64,000 nucleotides of DNA from assembly GCF_037126265.1 (NCBI RefSeq), contig NZ_JAYLLN010000006.1, forward strand, positions 77,864 to 141,863. Reading direction: 5' to 3'. Positions 1-7,558 of this stretch are shown here, piece by piece. This DNA is from Sphingobacterium tenebrionis (GTDB lineage Bacteria; Bacteroidota; Bacteroidia; Sphingobacteriales; Sphingobacteriaceae). Below the pieces are notes generated by a model that saw nothing but the letters and a program-made list of their open reading frames with translations, searched no databases and was not told the origin of the DNA. The stretch's first letter is position 1; every line of letters begins with the position of its first letter. Both the position numbers and the translations under genes were made by a program.

Positions 1-51
1 ATGGTAGATACTGCCATCTGCATTAAGAATTAATTCAGAATCGTTAATCAT
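1..51 (-). CDS. Nucleoside phosphorylase, N-terminal fragment (cut by window edge)
   Basis: Seventeen codons run from an ATG at 51 to the window edge and read MINDSELILNADGSIYH. An opening of the form SELILNxDGSIYH is familiar from Bacteroidota uridine/purine nucleoside phosphorylases, which split nucleosides with phosphate. The ATG overlaps the TGA of yigZ in an ATGA arrangement, so the gene would be the third member of a translationally coupled run. Only the N-terminus is visible, so the family call rests on a short match and the rest of the gene cannot be checked here. Confidence 0.5.
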   Translation of the reverse strand, partial: MINDSELILNADGSIYH

Positions 52-665
52 ATCGTTCGTAAGTAAGTGATTTTTAAGTCCGCTACTTTTTCAAGTTTCC
101 CCAGGACTTCGTTCACATGTAATTTACGAATTTCAAACTGCAATTTGCAATTCAAATCAAATTCTTGGTTTAATAACTGTAAATCTGCATCTTTCATGAT
201 CCGCATGACATCATTCATCTGTACATAATCAAATTGGATCTCGTAGACATCATTTACGGTGAGTTCTATAATGTTTGCTACCTGGAGTGCTTCCTGGGTA
301 GCGGTTTTGTAGGCATTGATCAAACCGGGTACACCCAATAGGGTTCCGCCAAAATAGCGTACAACAACCACGAGCACATTGGTGATGTCCTGGGAAAGCA
401 GGACGTTCAGGATTGGTCTTCCGGCTGTACCGGAAGGTTCGCCATCGTCGTTGATGCGAAAGACATTGCGGTCGGGGGTTAATCGATAGGCATAGCAATG
501 ATGCCTGGCTTTGGGGTGCTGGCTTTTCAGATCGGCAATGATATCCTTCAGGCTGGATTCATCCCTGAAGGGATAGGCATAGGCAATGAACTTGGAGCCC
601 TTGTCGCGGAAAATCCCTTCCGAGGGCGATTCAATGGTCCGATAGGTATCTTCAAATAAACTCAC
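48..665 (-). CDS. yigZ: YigZ/IMPACT family protein (UPF0029)
   Basis: This 205-residue protein has the usual YigZ length and fold layout: an N-terminal IMPACT domain (about residues 20-125) and a C-terminal DUF1949-like ferredoxin domain. Family hallmarks seen are KGSKFIAYA, HHCYAYR, the NDDGEPSGTAGRPIL block, and VVVRYFGGTLLGVPGL. Eukaryotic IMPACT binds GCN1; the bacterial role is unsettled, with nucleic-acid or ribosome-linked functions proposed. The start is a GTG at 665 that overlaps the TGA of the upstream transporter (GTGA), which suggests translational coupling. The stop in turn overlaps the ATG of the phosphorylase fragment. Confidence 0.9.
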   Translation of the reverse strand: MSLFEDTYRTIESPSEGIFRDKGSKFIAYAYPFRDESSLKDIIADLKSQHPKARHHCYAYRLTPDRNVFRINDDGEPSGTAGRPILNVLLSQDITNVLVVVVRYFGGTLLGVPGLINAYKTATQEALQVANIIELTVNDVYEIQFDYVQMNDVMRIMKDADLQLLNQEFDLNCKLQFEIRKLHVNEVLGKLEKVADLKITYLRTI

Positions 666-1540
666 AGAAATGCAATTAATAAAACGGAAATTAAAGCCAA
701 AAATACCCCAATTTTATTGGAATTGCTAAGTTTCTCGCGGAAAAGAAGGACACCAACCAAAGCGCCTACGGAGATTACCCCGATATTCATGCCCGTAAAT
801 ACGATGGATGGGTTGTCTGGCAAGGCGCGATGTGCCTTCATATAGAATACGATATTGCCAAAGTTGAACATCCCGAGTATTAATCCATAGGCTATGGATT
901 TTAGATCCAAGGCTTGTTTCTTAATAAGGAGCAGGTAGGTTAGAAAGAGTATGGCAAAGCCCAAGGCCAGGACAAATACGATCCAAAGGGAGGACATATA
1001 GGTGATTTCTGCTGATTGGGCGACTTGCTTGAAAAGGATATCGATGATCCCCATTCCGAAAAAGACGGATAAAGGGAATATCCAGGTGTTATCTGTGGAG
1101 TTGTTTTGTGTGTTACTTGTTAGGCTGCTATCTTTTTTGTTCCATCCGATGGAGAAGATAATGGCCAAAATACCGACTGAAATCCCGATCAATTTGGTTG
1201 GTACGACCTCCTCACCCATCCATAAAAATGCGGCTATTAAGGGGATGAAAAGGGATAAACGTTGGGCGACCTCTGTTTTTACAATTCCGCCATAGCGAAT
1301 GGACATAGCAATGCAAATGAAGATGGCGGGTAATAAAAAGCCTAATGGAAGGTATAAATGCCAAGGCAGTTCTTTTTGCCAAGGGATGATTGCCGGTTTT
1401 AAAACCAAATAGGTTAATAAGAGTGCCATCGGATAGTTCCAGACCAGAAGCTGCAAGTAATTGACGCCTTTTTGTTTCGCCAATTTGATGATAACGGCTA
1501 CTGTAACGGAACAGAGTACACTTAAAAGTACATAGATCAT
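662..1540 (-). CDS. EamA/DMT-superfamily transporter
   Basis: The 292-residue product is almost wholly hydrophobic, with about ten predicted membrane segments and a short polar loop near residues 135-150. This is the size and layout of drug/metabolite transporters built from two five-helix EamA repeats. Typical features seen are the N-terminal helix, LQLLVWNYPMALLLTYLVL in the first repeat and VFTGMNIGVISVGALVGVLLFREKLS near the C-terminus in outline. The substrate is not predictable. A perfect -7 box (TATATTTG, 1571 down to 1564) lies about 24 bases upstream of the ATG, so it likely heads the run that continues into yigZ. Confidence 0.8.
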   Translation of the reverse strand: MIYVLLSVLCSVTVAVIIKLAKQKGVNYLQLLVWNYPMALLLTYLVLKPAIIPWQKELPWHLYLPLGFLLPAIFICIAMSIRYGGIVKTEVAQRLSLFIPLIAAFLWMGEEVVPTKLIGISVGILAIIFSIGWNKKDSSLTSNTQNNSTDNTWIFPLSVFFGMGIIDILFKQVAQSAEITYMSSLWIVFVLALGFAILFLTYLLLIKKQALDLKSIAYGLILGMFNFGNIVFYMKAHRALPDNPSIVFTGMNIGVISVGALVGVLLFREKLSNSNKIGVFLALISVLLIAFL

Positions 1541-1983
1541 ACGGATAATGTATTTTGACTCCGCAAATATAAGCTTATCCTAATTATTTATTTATCAGTT
1601 GGGGGTTGGGGTTGGAAATTGAGGGTTTCGAACATTTATATATGGAAATATGACATTAAATCATGGTAATTAAGCTGATGATTTTAATTATTTTAAACAA
1701 GTATTTTTATTCTTTTTTAGTATGATTTTTTGGTGTTTTTTTTAATGTTTTTTACAGTAATTTTTAAAGATATTTTTTTGTTATATTAAAACTTAAATAT
1801 TTCATAAAATATTATAAAATAGAGGATTATGATTATTTTAACAATTTATAAATATATAAATTACAATGTTTTCAATGAATTTTTAATCATTTTTTATTGA
1901 TATTTTTAACTGTTTTCATACTATTTTATTCATGTTTTTTATCCATATTTTTTGACTAAAAATCAATTTTTTTGAAAAAATAT
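1541..1983. other. AT-rich intergenic stretch before the aromatic operon
   Basis: About 440 bases between the divergent transporter and the aromatic operon. Apart from the transporter's -7 box at 1564-1571, it is extremely AT-rich with long T-runs on the plus strand (about 1700-1980). A 23-codon plus-strand frame near 1828 has no composition or start-site support. I see no gene. Confidence 0.6.
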
Positions 1984-2014
1984 TTTGCAGATATGGAGAT
2001 TAGCTCTATATTTG
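1984..2014 (+). promoter_or_regulatory. Promoter of the aromatic amino acid operon
   Basis: A -33 box TTTG (1984-1987) and a perfect -7 box TATATTTG (2007-2014) are separated by 19 bases, which fits the Bacteroidota primary sigma consensus TTTG-N19/20-TAnnTTTG. Transcription should begin near 2019-2022, about 12 bases ahead of the leader peptide ATG. Confidence 0.75.
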
Positions 2015-2031
2015 ACTCAAATTAAACGGGA

Positions 2032-2097
2032 ATGCACAAACAATACACATATACAAACTTTTGGTTCTTTTATTTTTATGATAAGAGCAGGGACTAG
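2032..2097 (+). CDS. Aromatic-rich leader peptide of the pheA operon attenuator
   Basis: A 21-codon frame begins at ATG 2032 and stops at TAG 2095-2097. Codons 10-16 read FWFFYFY, and Tyr also occurs at codons 5 and 7, giving four Phe, four Tyr and one Trp in 21 residues. The frame starts about 12 bases after the predicted transcription start and ends 25 bases before a perfect terminator hairpin. This is the arrangement of amino acid operon attenuators such as the enteric pheL and trpL leaders: ribosome stalling at scarce charged tRNA lets the downstream genes be read. There is no clear Shine-Dalgarno, which is common in this phylum. Function is inferred from layout and codon content, not from similarity. 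Confidence 0.75.
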   Translation: MHKQYTYTNFWFFYFYDKSRD

Positions 2098-2129
2098 TAT
2101 ATGGTATCGGAAGCGATATATGAGGTCCC
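2090..2129 (+). promoter_or_regulatory. Candidate antiterminator structure
   Basis: GGGACT at 2090-2095, overlapping the leader stop codon, can pair with GGTCCC at 2124-2129, which is the 5' arm of the terminator. A small hairpin (TATCG/CGATA, 2105-2118, loop GAAG) lies inside the enclosed loop. A ribosome stalled on the early aromatic codons would leave 2090-2095 free to form this structure; one at the stop codon would cover it and permit the terminator. The pairing is only six bases including one wobble. Confidence 0.5.
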
Positions 2130-2156
2130 AAATGTAAAGTTTGGGACCTTTTTTTT
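2123..2156 (+). terminator. Attenuator terminator hairpin ahead of pheA
   Basis: A perfect 10-base-pair stem (AGGTCCCAAA at 2123-2132 with TTTGGGACCT at 2140-2149) has a 7-base loop and is followed directly by eight T. It lies between the operon promoter and pheA with no gene upstream of it except the leader peptide, so it should act as a regulated premature terminator. Confidence 0.85.
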
Positions 2157-2203
2157 GGCATCCAGCAAAGCATTCAACAATAAACAACACAGTAAAATTT
2201 AAA

Positions 2204-3034
2204 ATGAGCGAGAAAACAAGAATAGCCATCCAAGGAGTTAAAGCATCCTTTCACGAAGAAGCAGCATACAAGTATTTCGGTACGGAGATCGAAACATTGG
2301 AATGTACCTCTTTCAAACAGACTTGCGAAATGTTGAAACAAGGAAAAGCAGACTACGTGGTAATGGCGATTGAAAACTCGATTGCAGGTAGCATCCTGCC
2401 AAACTACAACCTCCTGAGGGATTACCGATTCCATATTATTGGTGAGGTCCATCTGAACATTCAGCAACATTTATTGGCGCTTCCAGGGGTTAAGCTTTCT
2501 GATATACATTATGTAGAGTCCCACCCTATCGCTATCCGCCAATGTGATGAATTCCTTTCCGAGCATCCTGAATGGACGATAAAAGAGGGAATGGATACCG
2601 CTGCATGTGCTAAAAAAATATTGGATGATAAGTTGACAAACACCGCAGCGATTGCTTCTGAAGCTGCTGCAAAACTATACGGTTTACAGATCCTGGAAAA
2701 AAGGATCGAAACCAATAAGAAAAACTCCACCCGTTTCTTGATTCTATCCAACGACTTGGAGGAACAGAAAAATGCAAACAAAGCATCTATTTCTTTCCAG
2801 ACTTCTCATGCGATTGGCGCCTTGGCCTCTGTGTTGCAATGTTTTGCAGAGCAGAATGTAAACTTGAGTAAGATCCAATCCATGCCAGTGGTTGGACGTA
2901 GGAACGAATACGACTTTTATGTGGATGTGGAATGGAAAAAGCAGTCGGATTATGATGCTGCCATCCGCAAGGTCCTAAAACATACCGTGAACTTCAGTAT
3001 CATGGGTGAATATGTGAAAAACGAAAAAATCTAA
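2204..3034 (+). CDS. pheA: Prephenate dehydratase
   Basis: Converts prephenate to phenylpyruvate in phenylalanine synthesis. The 276-residue protein has a dehydratase domain (about 1-180; IAIQGVKASFHEEAA at the start, the ESHPIAIRQC block, and NSTRFLIL, where the NxTRF motif carries the catalytic Thr) and a C-terminal ACT domain (about 195-275) with ALASVLQCFAEQNVNLSKIQS, the usual site for Phe feedback. There is no chorismate mutase domain; that activity is fused to the next gene's product. I chose ATG 2204 because upstream in-frame starts fall inside the terminator. First structural gene after the attenuator; 37 bases before the DAHP synthase gene. Confidence 0.95.
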   Translation: MSEKTRIAIQGVKASFHEEAAYKYFGTEIETLECTSFKQTCEMLKQGKADYVVMAIENSIAGSILPNYNLLRDYRFHIIGEVHLNIQQHLLALPGVKLSDIHYVESHPIAIRQCDEFLSEHPEWTIKEGMDTAACAKKILDDKLTNTAAIASEAAAKLYGLQILEKRIETNKKNSTRFLILSNDLEEQKNANKASISFQTSHAIGALASVLQCFAEQNVNLSKIQSMPVVGRRNEYDFYVDVEWKKQSDYDAAIRKVLKHTVNFSIMGEYVKNEKI

Positions 3035-3071
3035 ATCTAATTAAATACGTAAAAATTAAAGACAACATACA

Positions 3072-4178
3072 ATGAAACATTCATTAGACATCCTTCCTTT
3101 AAAATCTTGGTTAGACACAGGGGATAAACCATTAATCATCGCGGGACCATGTAGTGCAGAGACAGAAGAGCAATTGGTATCCACTGCACATTTGTTGGCC
3201 AACACTGGAAAAGTGAATGTATTACGTGCCGGAATCTGGAAACCACGTACGCGTCCAGGAGAATTCGAAGGTATCGGAAGCATCGGTTTGGAATGGTTGA
3301 AACGTGCTAAAGAAGAAACCGGATTGTTAACGGCTACTGAAGTTGCTACAGCAAAACACGTGGAAGAAGCCTTGGCAGCTGGCGTAGATGTACTTTGGAT
3401 CGGTGCCCGTTCGACGGCAAACCCATTCACTGTTCAGGAAATCGCTGATGCGCTTCAAGGTGTAGATGTTCCTGTATTGGTTAAAAACCCGGTAAACCCT
3501 GATTTGTCTCTATGGATCGGTGCGCTTGAGCGTGTGAACAGAGCGGGTATCAAAAAATTGGCTGCGATCCACCGTGGATTCTCTTCTTACGAGAAAACAG
3601 CTTTCCGTAATGAACCGATGTGGGATCTTGCCATCCAATTAAAAACGATTGCTCCTGATCTTCCGATCATCAACGACCCTAGCCATATCTGTGGTAACCG
3701 TGAGCTGATTCCTTACGTGACCCAAAAAGCGATGGACATGGATATGCAAGGATTGATCATTGAATCACATATCGATCCTTCGGTAGCTTGGACTGATGCC
3801 AAACAACAGGTTACGCCAGCAGGCTTAGCTGAACTATTGGACAATCTTTCTGTTCGTAAACCAGAATCCAACAACCCTATTTTCGAGGATAAGTTGGCTG
3901 AATTACGTAAGCAGATCGATAAGATCGATGACCTTTTGATCAAACAGATCGGCGACCGTATGAAGATTGCAGAGAAGATCGGTGAAGTTAAAAGAGATAA
4001 CAACGTAACGATCCTTCAGGTGAACCGTTGGGATGAGATTGTTCAGAAACGTGTTCAATTGGCAAAAGCATTGAACCTGAGCGAGGAATTCACCGTGAAA
4101 TACCTAGAGTTATTGCACAACGAATCTATCCGTAAGCAAAATGAGGTGATGAACACAAAAACTGTGACGGAGGCCTAA
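3072..4178 (+). CDS. Bifunctional DAHP synthase / chorismate mutase
   Basis: The first enzyme of the shikimate pathway (phosphoenolpyruvate plus erythrose 4-phosphate to DAHP) is fused to chorismate mutase. Residues 1-260 are the short, KDOPS-like type I DAHP synthase: IIAGPCSAET, RAGIWKPRTRPGEFEG, KNPVNPDLSLWIGA and NDPSHICGNRELI are visible. From about 275 a helical AroQ-type mutase follows (LRKQIDKIDDLLIKQIGDRM, then EKIGEVKRDNN). The fusion with this domain order is typical of Bacteroidota and supplies the mutase missing from the separate PheA. The stop overlaps the aroA ATG by one base, so the pair is tightly coupled. Confidence 0.93.
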   Translation: MKHSLDILPLKSWLDTGDKPLIIAGPCSAETEEQLVSTAHLLANTGKVNVLRAGIWKPRTRPGEFEGIGSIGLEWLKRAKEETGLLTATEVATAKHVEEALAAGVDVLWIGARSTANPFTVQEIADALQGVDVPVLVKNPVNPDLSLWIGALERVNRAGIKKLAAIHRGFSSYEKTAFRNEPMWDLAIQLKTIAPDLPIINDPSHICGNRELIPYVTQKAMDMDMQGLIIESHIDPSVAWTDAKQQVTPAGLAELLDNLSVRKPESNNPIFEDKLAELRKQIDKIDDLLIKQIGDRMKIAEKIGEVKRDNNVTILQVNRWDEIVQKRVQLAKALNLSEEFTVKYLELLHNESIRKQNEVMNTKTVTEA

Positions 4179-5431
4179 TGACTGCGGAAAGCATTGTTGT
4201 AAAACACCCATCCAAAAATATAAAAGGCACGGTTCAACTTACTGGCTCAAAGTCAGAGAGCAACCGTGCTCTTATTATCCAAGCATTGAGCAAGGGCTTG
4301 GTGAAGGTTGAAAACCTTTCAGAAGCTGCTGACACAGTAACTTTGAATGCTGCTCTGACCTTGGCTTCCAATGCATCTTCTTCCAACGAAACGTTGATCG
4401 ATATTGGCCCTGCTGGTACAGCGATGAGGTTTCTTACCTCCTACCTGAACCTGATAAAAGGAAACTTTATCTTAACTGGAACTGAACGTATGCAACTTCG
4501 TCCGATCGGAATCTTGGTTGATGCCTTGAAAGATTTGGGCGCTGACATCCATTATCAAAAAAAGAGCGGCTTTCCGCCCTTAAAAATTGAAGGGGGAATG
4601 ATCCAAGGAAAAGAAAAGATCAGTATCCAAGGCAATGTTAGCAGCCAATATATCTCATCCTTATTATTGATTGCTGCTAATCTCAAAAAAGGTTTAACAA
4701 TAGATATCCAAGGGGAGCTGACCTCAAGACCTTATGTAACTATGACCTTGGAAATGTTGAAGGAATGTGGGATAGACTATTCGTTTACAGAAAACCAGAT
4801 CCATATCGCCAAGCAGGATTACCAAGAAACCACCATCTATGTAGAGCCTGATTGGAGCGCTGCCTCCTATTGGTATGCTATCGTCGCCTTATCCGAAAAT
4901 GGGCATATCATCCTTCCTGGACTAAAAGAACACAGCCTTCAAGGTGATATGGCGATCGTAGAGATCATGAGCCATTTCGGTGTGTCGTCTAGTTTTGAGC
5001 AGGATGGCCTGCATTTAAGGAAAACCACGCTTGATTCTGAAAAGACATATTTTGATTTTAAGGAATGTCCCGATTTGGCGCAAACTGTTGTTGTAGTTGC
5101 TGCTGCTTTGAAAAAGGATGTTACTTTTACAGGCCTGGAAACTTTAAAAATCAAAGAAACAGACCGTATCTTGGCTTTACAGACAGAGATTGCCAAATTT
5201 GGCGCTCAGCTGGAGGAAGATCAACAAGATTATCACCTGAAAACGTCTGCTGTATTTACACCCGAAACAGTAACCTTTGGCACCTATGAAGACCATAGAA
5301 TGGCGATGGCATTTGCACCATTAGCCATGGTATTTCCGGAGGTGATCATCGAAGAACCGATGGTGGTGGAAAAATCCTACCCAGAATTCTGGAAGCATTT
5401 AAAGGCTCAAGGTTTCGAGATCAACGACTAA
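4178..5431 (+). CDS. aroA: 3-phosphoshikimate 1-carboxyvinyltransferase (EPSP synthase)
   Basis: Transfers the enolpyruvyl group of phosphoenolpyruvate to shikimate 3-phosphate. At 417 residues it is close to the family norm. Motifs seen in order are LTGSKSESNRALI near the N-terminus, GPAGTAMRFLTSYL (the PEP-binding region), the CPDLAQTVVVVAAAL block, LKIKETDRI and YEDHRMAMAFAPLA. The start ATG overlaps the TAA of the preceding gene (TAATG). It belongs to the same superfamily as MurA, which is encoded elsewhere in this window. Confidence 0.95.
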   Translation: MTAESIVVKHPSKNIKGTVQLTGSKSESNRALIIQALSKGLVKVENLSEAADTVTLNAALTLASNASSSNETLIDIGPAGTAMRFLTSYLNLIKGNFILTGTERMQLRPIGILVDALKDLGADIHYQKKSGFPPLKIEGGMIQGKEKISIQGNVSSQYISSLLLIAANLKKGLTIDIQGELTSRPYVTMTLEMLKECGIDYSFTENQIHIAKQDYQETTIYVEPDWSAASYWYAIVALSENGHIILPGLKEHSLQGDMAIVEIMSHFGVSSSFEQDGLHLRKTTLDSEKTYFDFKECPDLAQTVVVVAAALKKDVTFTGLETLKIKETDRILALQTEIAKFGAQLEEDQQDYHLKTSAVFTPETVTFGTYEDHRMAMAFAPLAMVFPEVIIEEPMVVEKSYPEFWKHLKAQGFEIND

Positions 5432-5548
5432 TCAATCTTTAAAGAATCAGGATCAAAGATCTAATCAATTTTTATAGAATAAGCTATTTATTTAATAGGC
5501 TAAATTATTTAACATCATTTTTCATATATTTACGGGCATTATAGCATT

Positions 5549-6646
5549 ATGGCAGGAAATTCTTTTGGCGATATTTTTAAGATTACCACTTTTGGTGAAT
5601 CTCATGGGAAGGCTATCGGGGTAATTATTGATGGTTGTCCATCATTAATCGACATCGATGAGGAATTTATCCAATCGGAATTGGATAAGCGTAGGCCAGG
5701 CCAATCTAAAATTACTACCCAACGGAAGGAAAGCGATACTGCTCAGATCCTTTCGGGAGTTTTCGAAGGAAAATCTACCGGAACGCCGATTGCTATAGTG
5801 ATTCCCAACGAGGATCAACGCTCTAAAGATTACTCGCATATCCAAGATAAATTCAGACCTTCACATGCCGATTACACCTACCAACAAAAGTATGGTATCC
5901 GTGATTATCGTGGTGGTGGTCGTTCATCTGCTCGCGAAACTGCTGCTCGGGTAGCCGCTGGAGCTATTGCAAAACTATTCTTAAAGAAACATGGTATTGA
6001 AGTATTCGCGCATGTTTCTGGTGTTGGCCATATTGAAGCGCCAAATATCGATGTTACAAACCTTTCTACGCTATTGGAGATCAGAGAGGGAAATATTGTT
6101 CGCTGCGCAGACCCTGCAACAGCAGCTGAAATGGCGGAATTCATCGATGGCATTCGTAAAAATGGGGATACCGTTGGCGGAAGAATATCTACCATAATCC
6201 GCAATGTACCAGTGGGTTTAGGTGAGCCGGTATTCGACAAACTGCATGCCGATCTTGCCAAGGCAATGATGGGGATCAATGCAGTGCATGGTTTTGAATA
6301 TGGTTCAGGTTTTGAAGGTTCCTTTATGAAAGGTTCAGAACATAATGATATATTTGTCAACGAAGATGCTAAAGTAAAAACATTAACCAATTTTTCTGGT
6401 GGTATCCAAGGCGGCATTTCCAACGGCATGGATATTACCTTTAAAACTGCATTTAAACCTGTGGCAACCATCATGCGTGATCAAGCAACAATAAATGAGG
6501 AAGGCCAAGAGGCTACAATCTCGGGCAAGGGACGTCATGATCCTTGCGTGGTACCTCGTGCTGTGATCATCGTGGAAGCGATGGCTGCATTGGTGATTGC
6601 AGATCACCTATTGAAACATAATGCTTATTTAAATAATGCCTATTAG
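5549..6646 (+). CDS. aroC: Chorismate synthase
   Basis: Removes phosphate from EPSP to give chorismate, using reduced FMN. The 365-residue protein shows the three family signatures: GESHGKAIGVIIDGCP near the N-terminus, the SARETAARVAAGAIAK block near residue 130, and the C-terminal GRHDPCVVPRAV. It follows aroA after 117 AT-rich bases, longer than other gaps in the operon, so a secondary promoter is possible (TATATTTA at about 5525-5532 is one base off the -7 consensus). The 3' end overlaps the ROK kinase gene by 11 bases. Confidence 0.95.
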   Translation: MAGNSFGDIFKITTFGESHGKAIGVIIDGCPSLIDIDEEFIQSELDKRRPGQSKITTQRKESDTAQILSGVFEGKSTGTPIAIVIPNEDQRSKDYSHIQDKFRPSHADYTYQQKYGIRDYRGGGRSSARETAARVAAGAIAKLFLKKHGIEVFAHVSGVGHIEAPNIDVTNLSTLLEIREGNIVRCADPATAAEMAEFIDGIRKNGDTVGGRISTIIRNVPVGLGEPVFDKLHADLAKAMMGINAVHGFEYGSGFEGSFMKGSEHNDIFVNEDAKVKTLTNFSGGIQGGISNGMDITFKTAFKPVATIMRDQATINEEGQEATISGKGRHDPCVVPRAVIIVEAMAALVIADHLLKHNAYLNNAY

Positions 6647-7499
6647 CGACTATATACTATCCTGCGATATCGGGGGGTCACATATTACATCTGCTATTGT
6701 CGACAGGTCGACATGGACAATTATTGAAAAAACTATCACGCGTTCGCATGTTAATTCGCTGCAAAATGCTAAATCGATTTTTCAAGAATGGACCTCCAAC
6801 ATGAAAAACTGCTTGGCCAAAATGGAATCCCAAGTGACCCAAATCGGCATTGCAGCACCCGGTCCCTTTGATTATGAAAAGGGAATCCCGCTGATGAAGG
6901 GACAGGCAAAATACGATAGCATTTATAAAGTTCCGGTAACAGATCCTATTATAGAGGGAATCGGAGATGAAAACCTCCATATTCGTTACATCAACGATGC
7001 TGCGGCATTTTTACAGGGTGAAGTTTTCGGAGGTAGACTGGAACATAAAGATTGTGTCCTGGGGGTAACTCTAGGAACAGGATTGGGATCGGCTGTTTGG
7101 CGGAATGGCGAAAAGGCATTCGATGCGGATCTATGGAACACAGTCTATAAGGATTCCATCTATGAAGAATATTTGGTAACCCGTTGGTTCACCAAAAGAT
7201 TTGAGGAATTGACCGGAAAATCAGAAAAAGGGTTGCGTGAGATTTTGGAGAACAACAAAGGCGCAGAAGTTGATCAATTATTAAAAGAATATAGTCAAAA
7301 CCTAGCCAGCTTCCTCCATTTCTTTAGCCAAAAGCATCAATGTAAGCATTTGATAATCGGCGGAAATATCGTAAAGGCATGGGATCTTATTTTTAAAGAT
7401 AAATCCCTTTTGAAAGGTTTGGACATCTCTATAGGCAAATACCAGGAACATGCGGCCATTATTGGTGCTGCTTCCCTATTTTCAAACGAAGAACAATAA
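6636..7499 (+). CDS. ROK family sugar kinase-like protein
   Basis: The 287-residue protein has the ROK fold marks: an N-terminal phosphate loop (LSCDIGGSHITSAIVD), the catalytic-region INDAAAF, the second glycine loop LGVTLGTGLGSAVW and a late IIGGNI. ROK proteins include glucokinases, N-acetylhexosamine kinases and repressors; no DNA-binding domain is present here, so a kinase is likely, substrate unknown. The usual ROK zinc-site cysteine cluster is not evident. It overlaps the end of aroC by 11 bases and is therefore probably read in the aromatic operon, though nothing in its sequence links it to that pathway. Confidence 0.75.
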   Translation: MPISDYILSCDIGGSHITSAIVDRSTWTIIEKTITRSHVNSLQNAKSIFQEWTSNMKNCLAKMESQVTQIGIAAPGPFDYEKGIPLMKGQAKYDSIYKVPVTDPIIEGIGDENLHIRYINDAAAFLQGEVFGGRLEHKDCVLGVTLGTGLGSAVWRNGEKAFDADLWNTVYKDSIYEEYLVTRWFTKRFEELTGKSEKGLREILENNKGAEVDQLLKEYSQNLASFLHFFSQKHQCKHLIIGGNIVKAWDLIFKDKSLLKGLDISIGKYQEHAAIIGAASLFSNEEQ

Positions 7500-7524
7500 A
7501 TCAGGTAATTAAATCTTAAATCGG

Positions 7525-7558
7525 AAAATATCCTCCTTAGAACAAAGGAGGATATTTT
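7525..7558. terminator. Shared bidirectional terminator of the ROK and E1 genes
   Basis: A perfect 14-base-pair stem (7525-7538 with 7545-7558, core TATCCTCCTT) is flanked by A-runs on one side and T-runs on the other, so it can serve both convergent transcripts. The last codons of the minus-strand E1 gene lie inside the 3' arm and loop. Confidence 0.85.

Noticed and set aside
1828..1900. A second leader peptide in the AT-rich gap
   Set aside because: The 23-codon frame has no promoter, ribosome site or hairpin near it and no biased codon content beyond AT richness.
2141..2203. Upstream in-frame extension of pheA beginning inside the attenuator hairpin
   Set aside because: The extension starts at a TTG within the terminator stem and adds residues with no family match; ATG 2204 gives the normal N-terminus.
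2017..2229. Minus-strand 70-codon frame across the leader region
   Set aside because: It reads antisense through the promoter, leader peptide and terminator and has no start-site support.
5905..6474. Long minus-strand frame (189 codons) inside aroC
   Set aside because: It is a shadow of the strongly supported aroC and has a composition typical of antisense frames.
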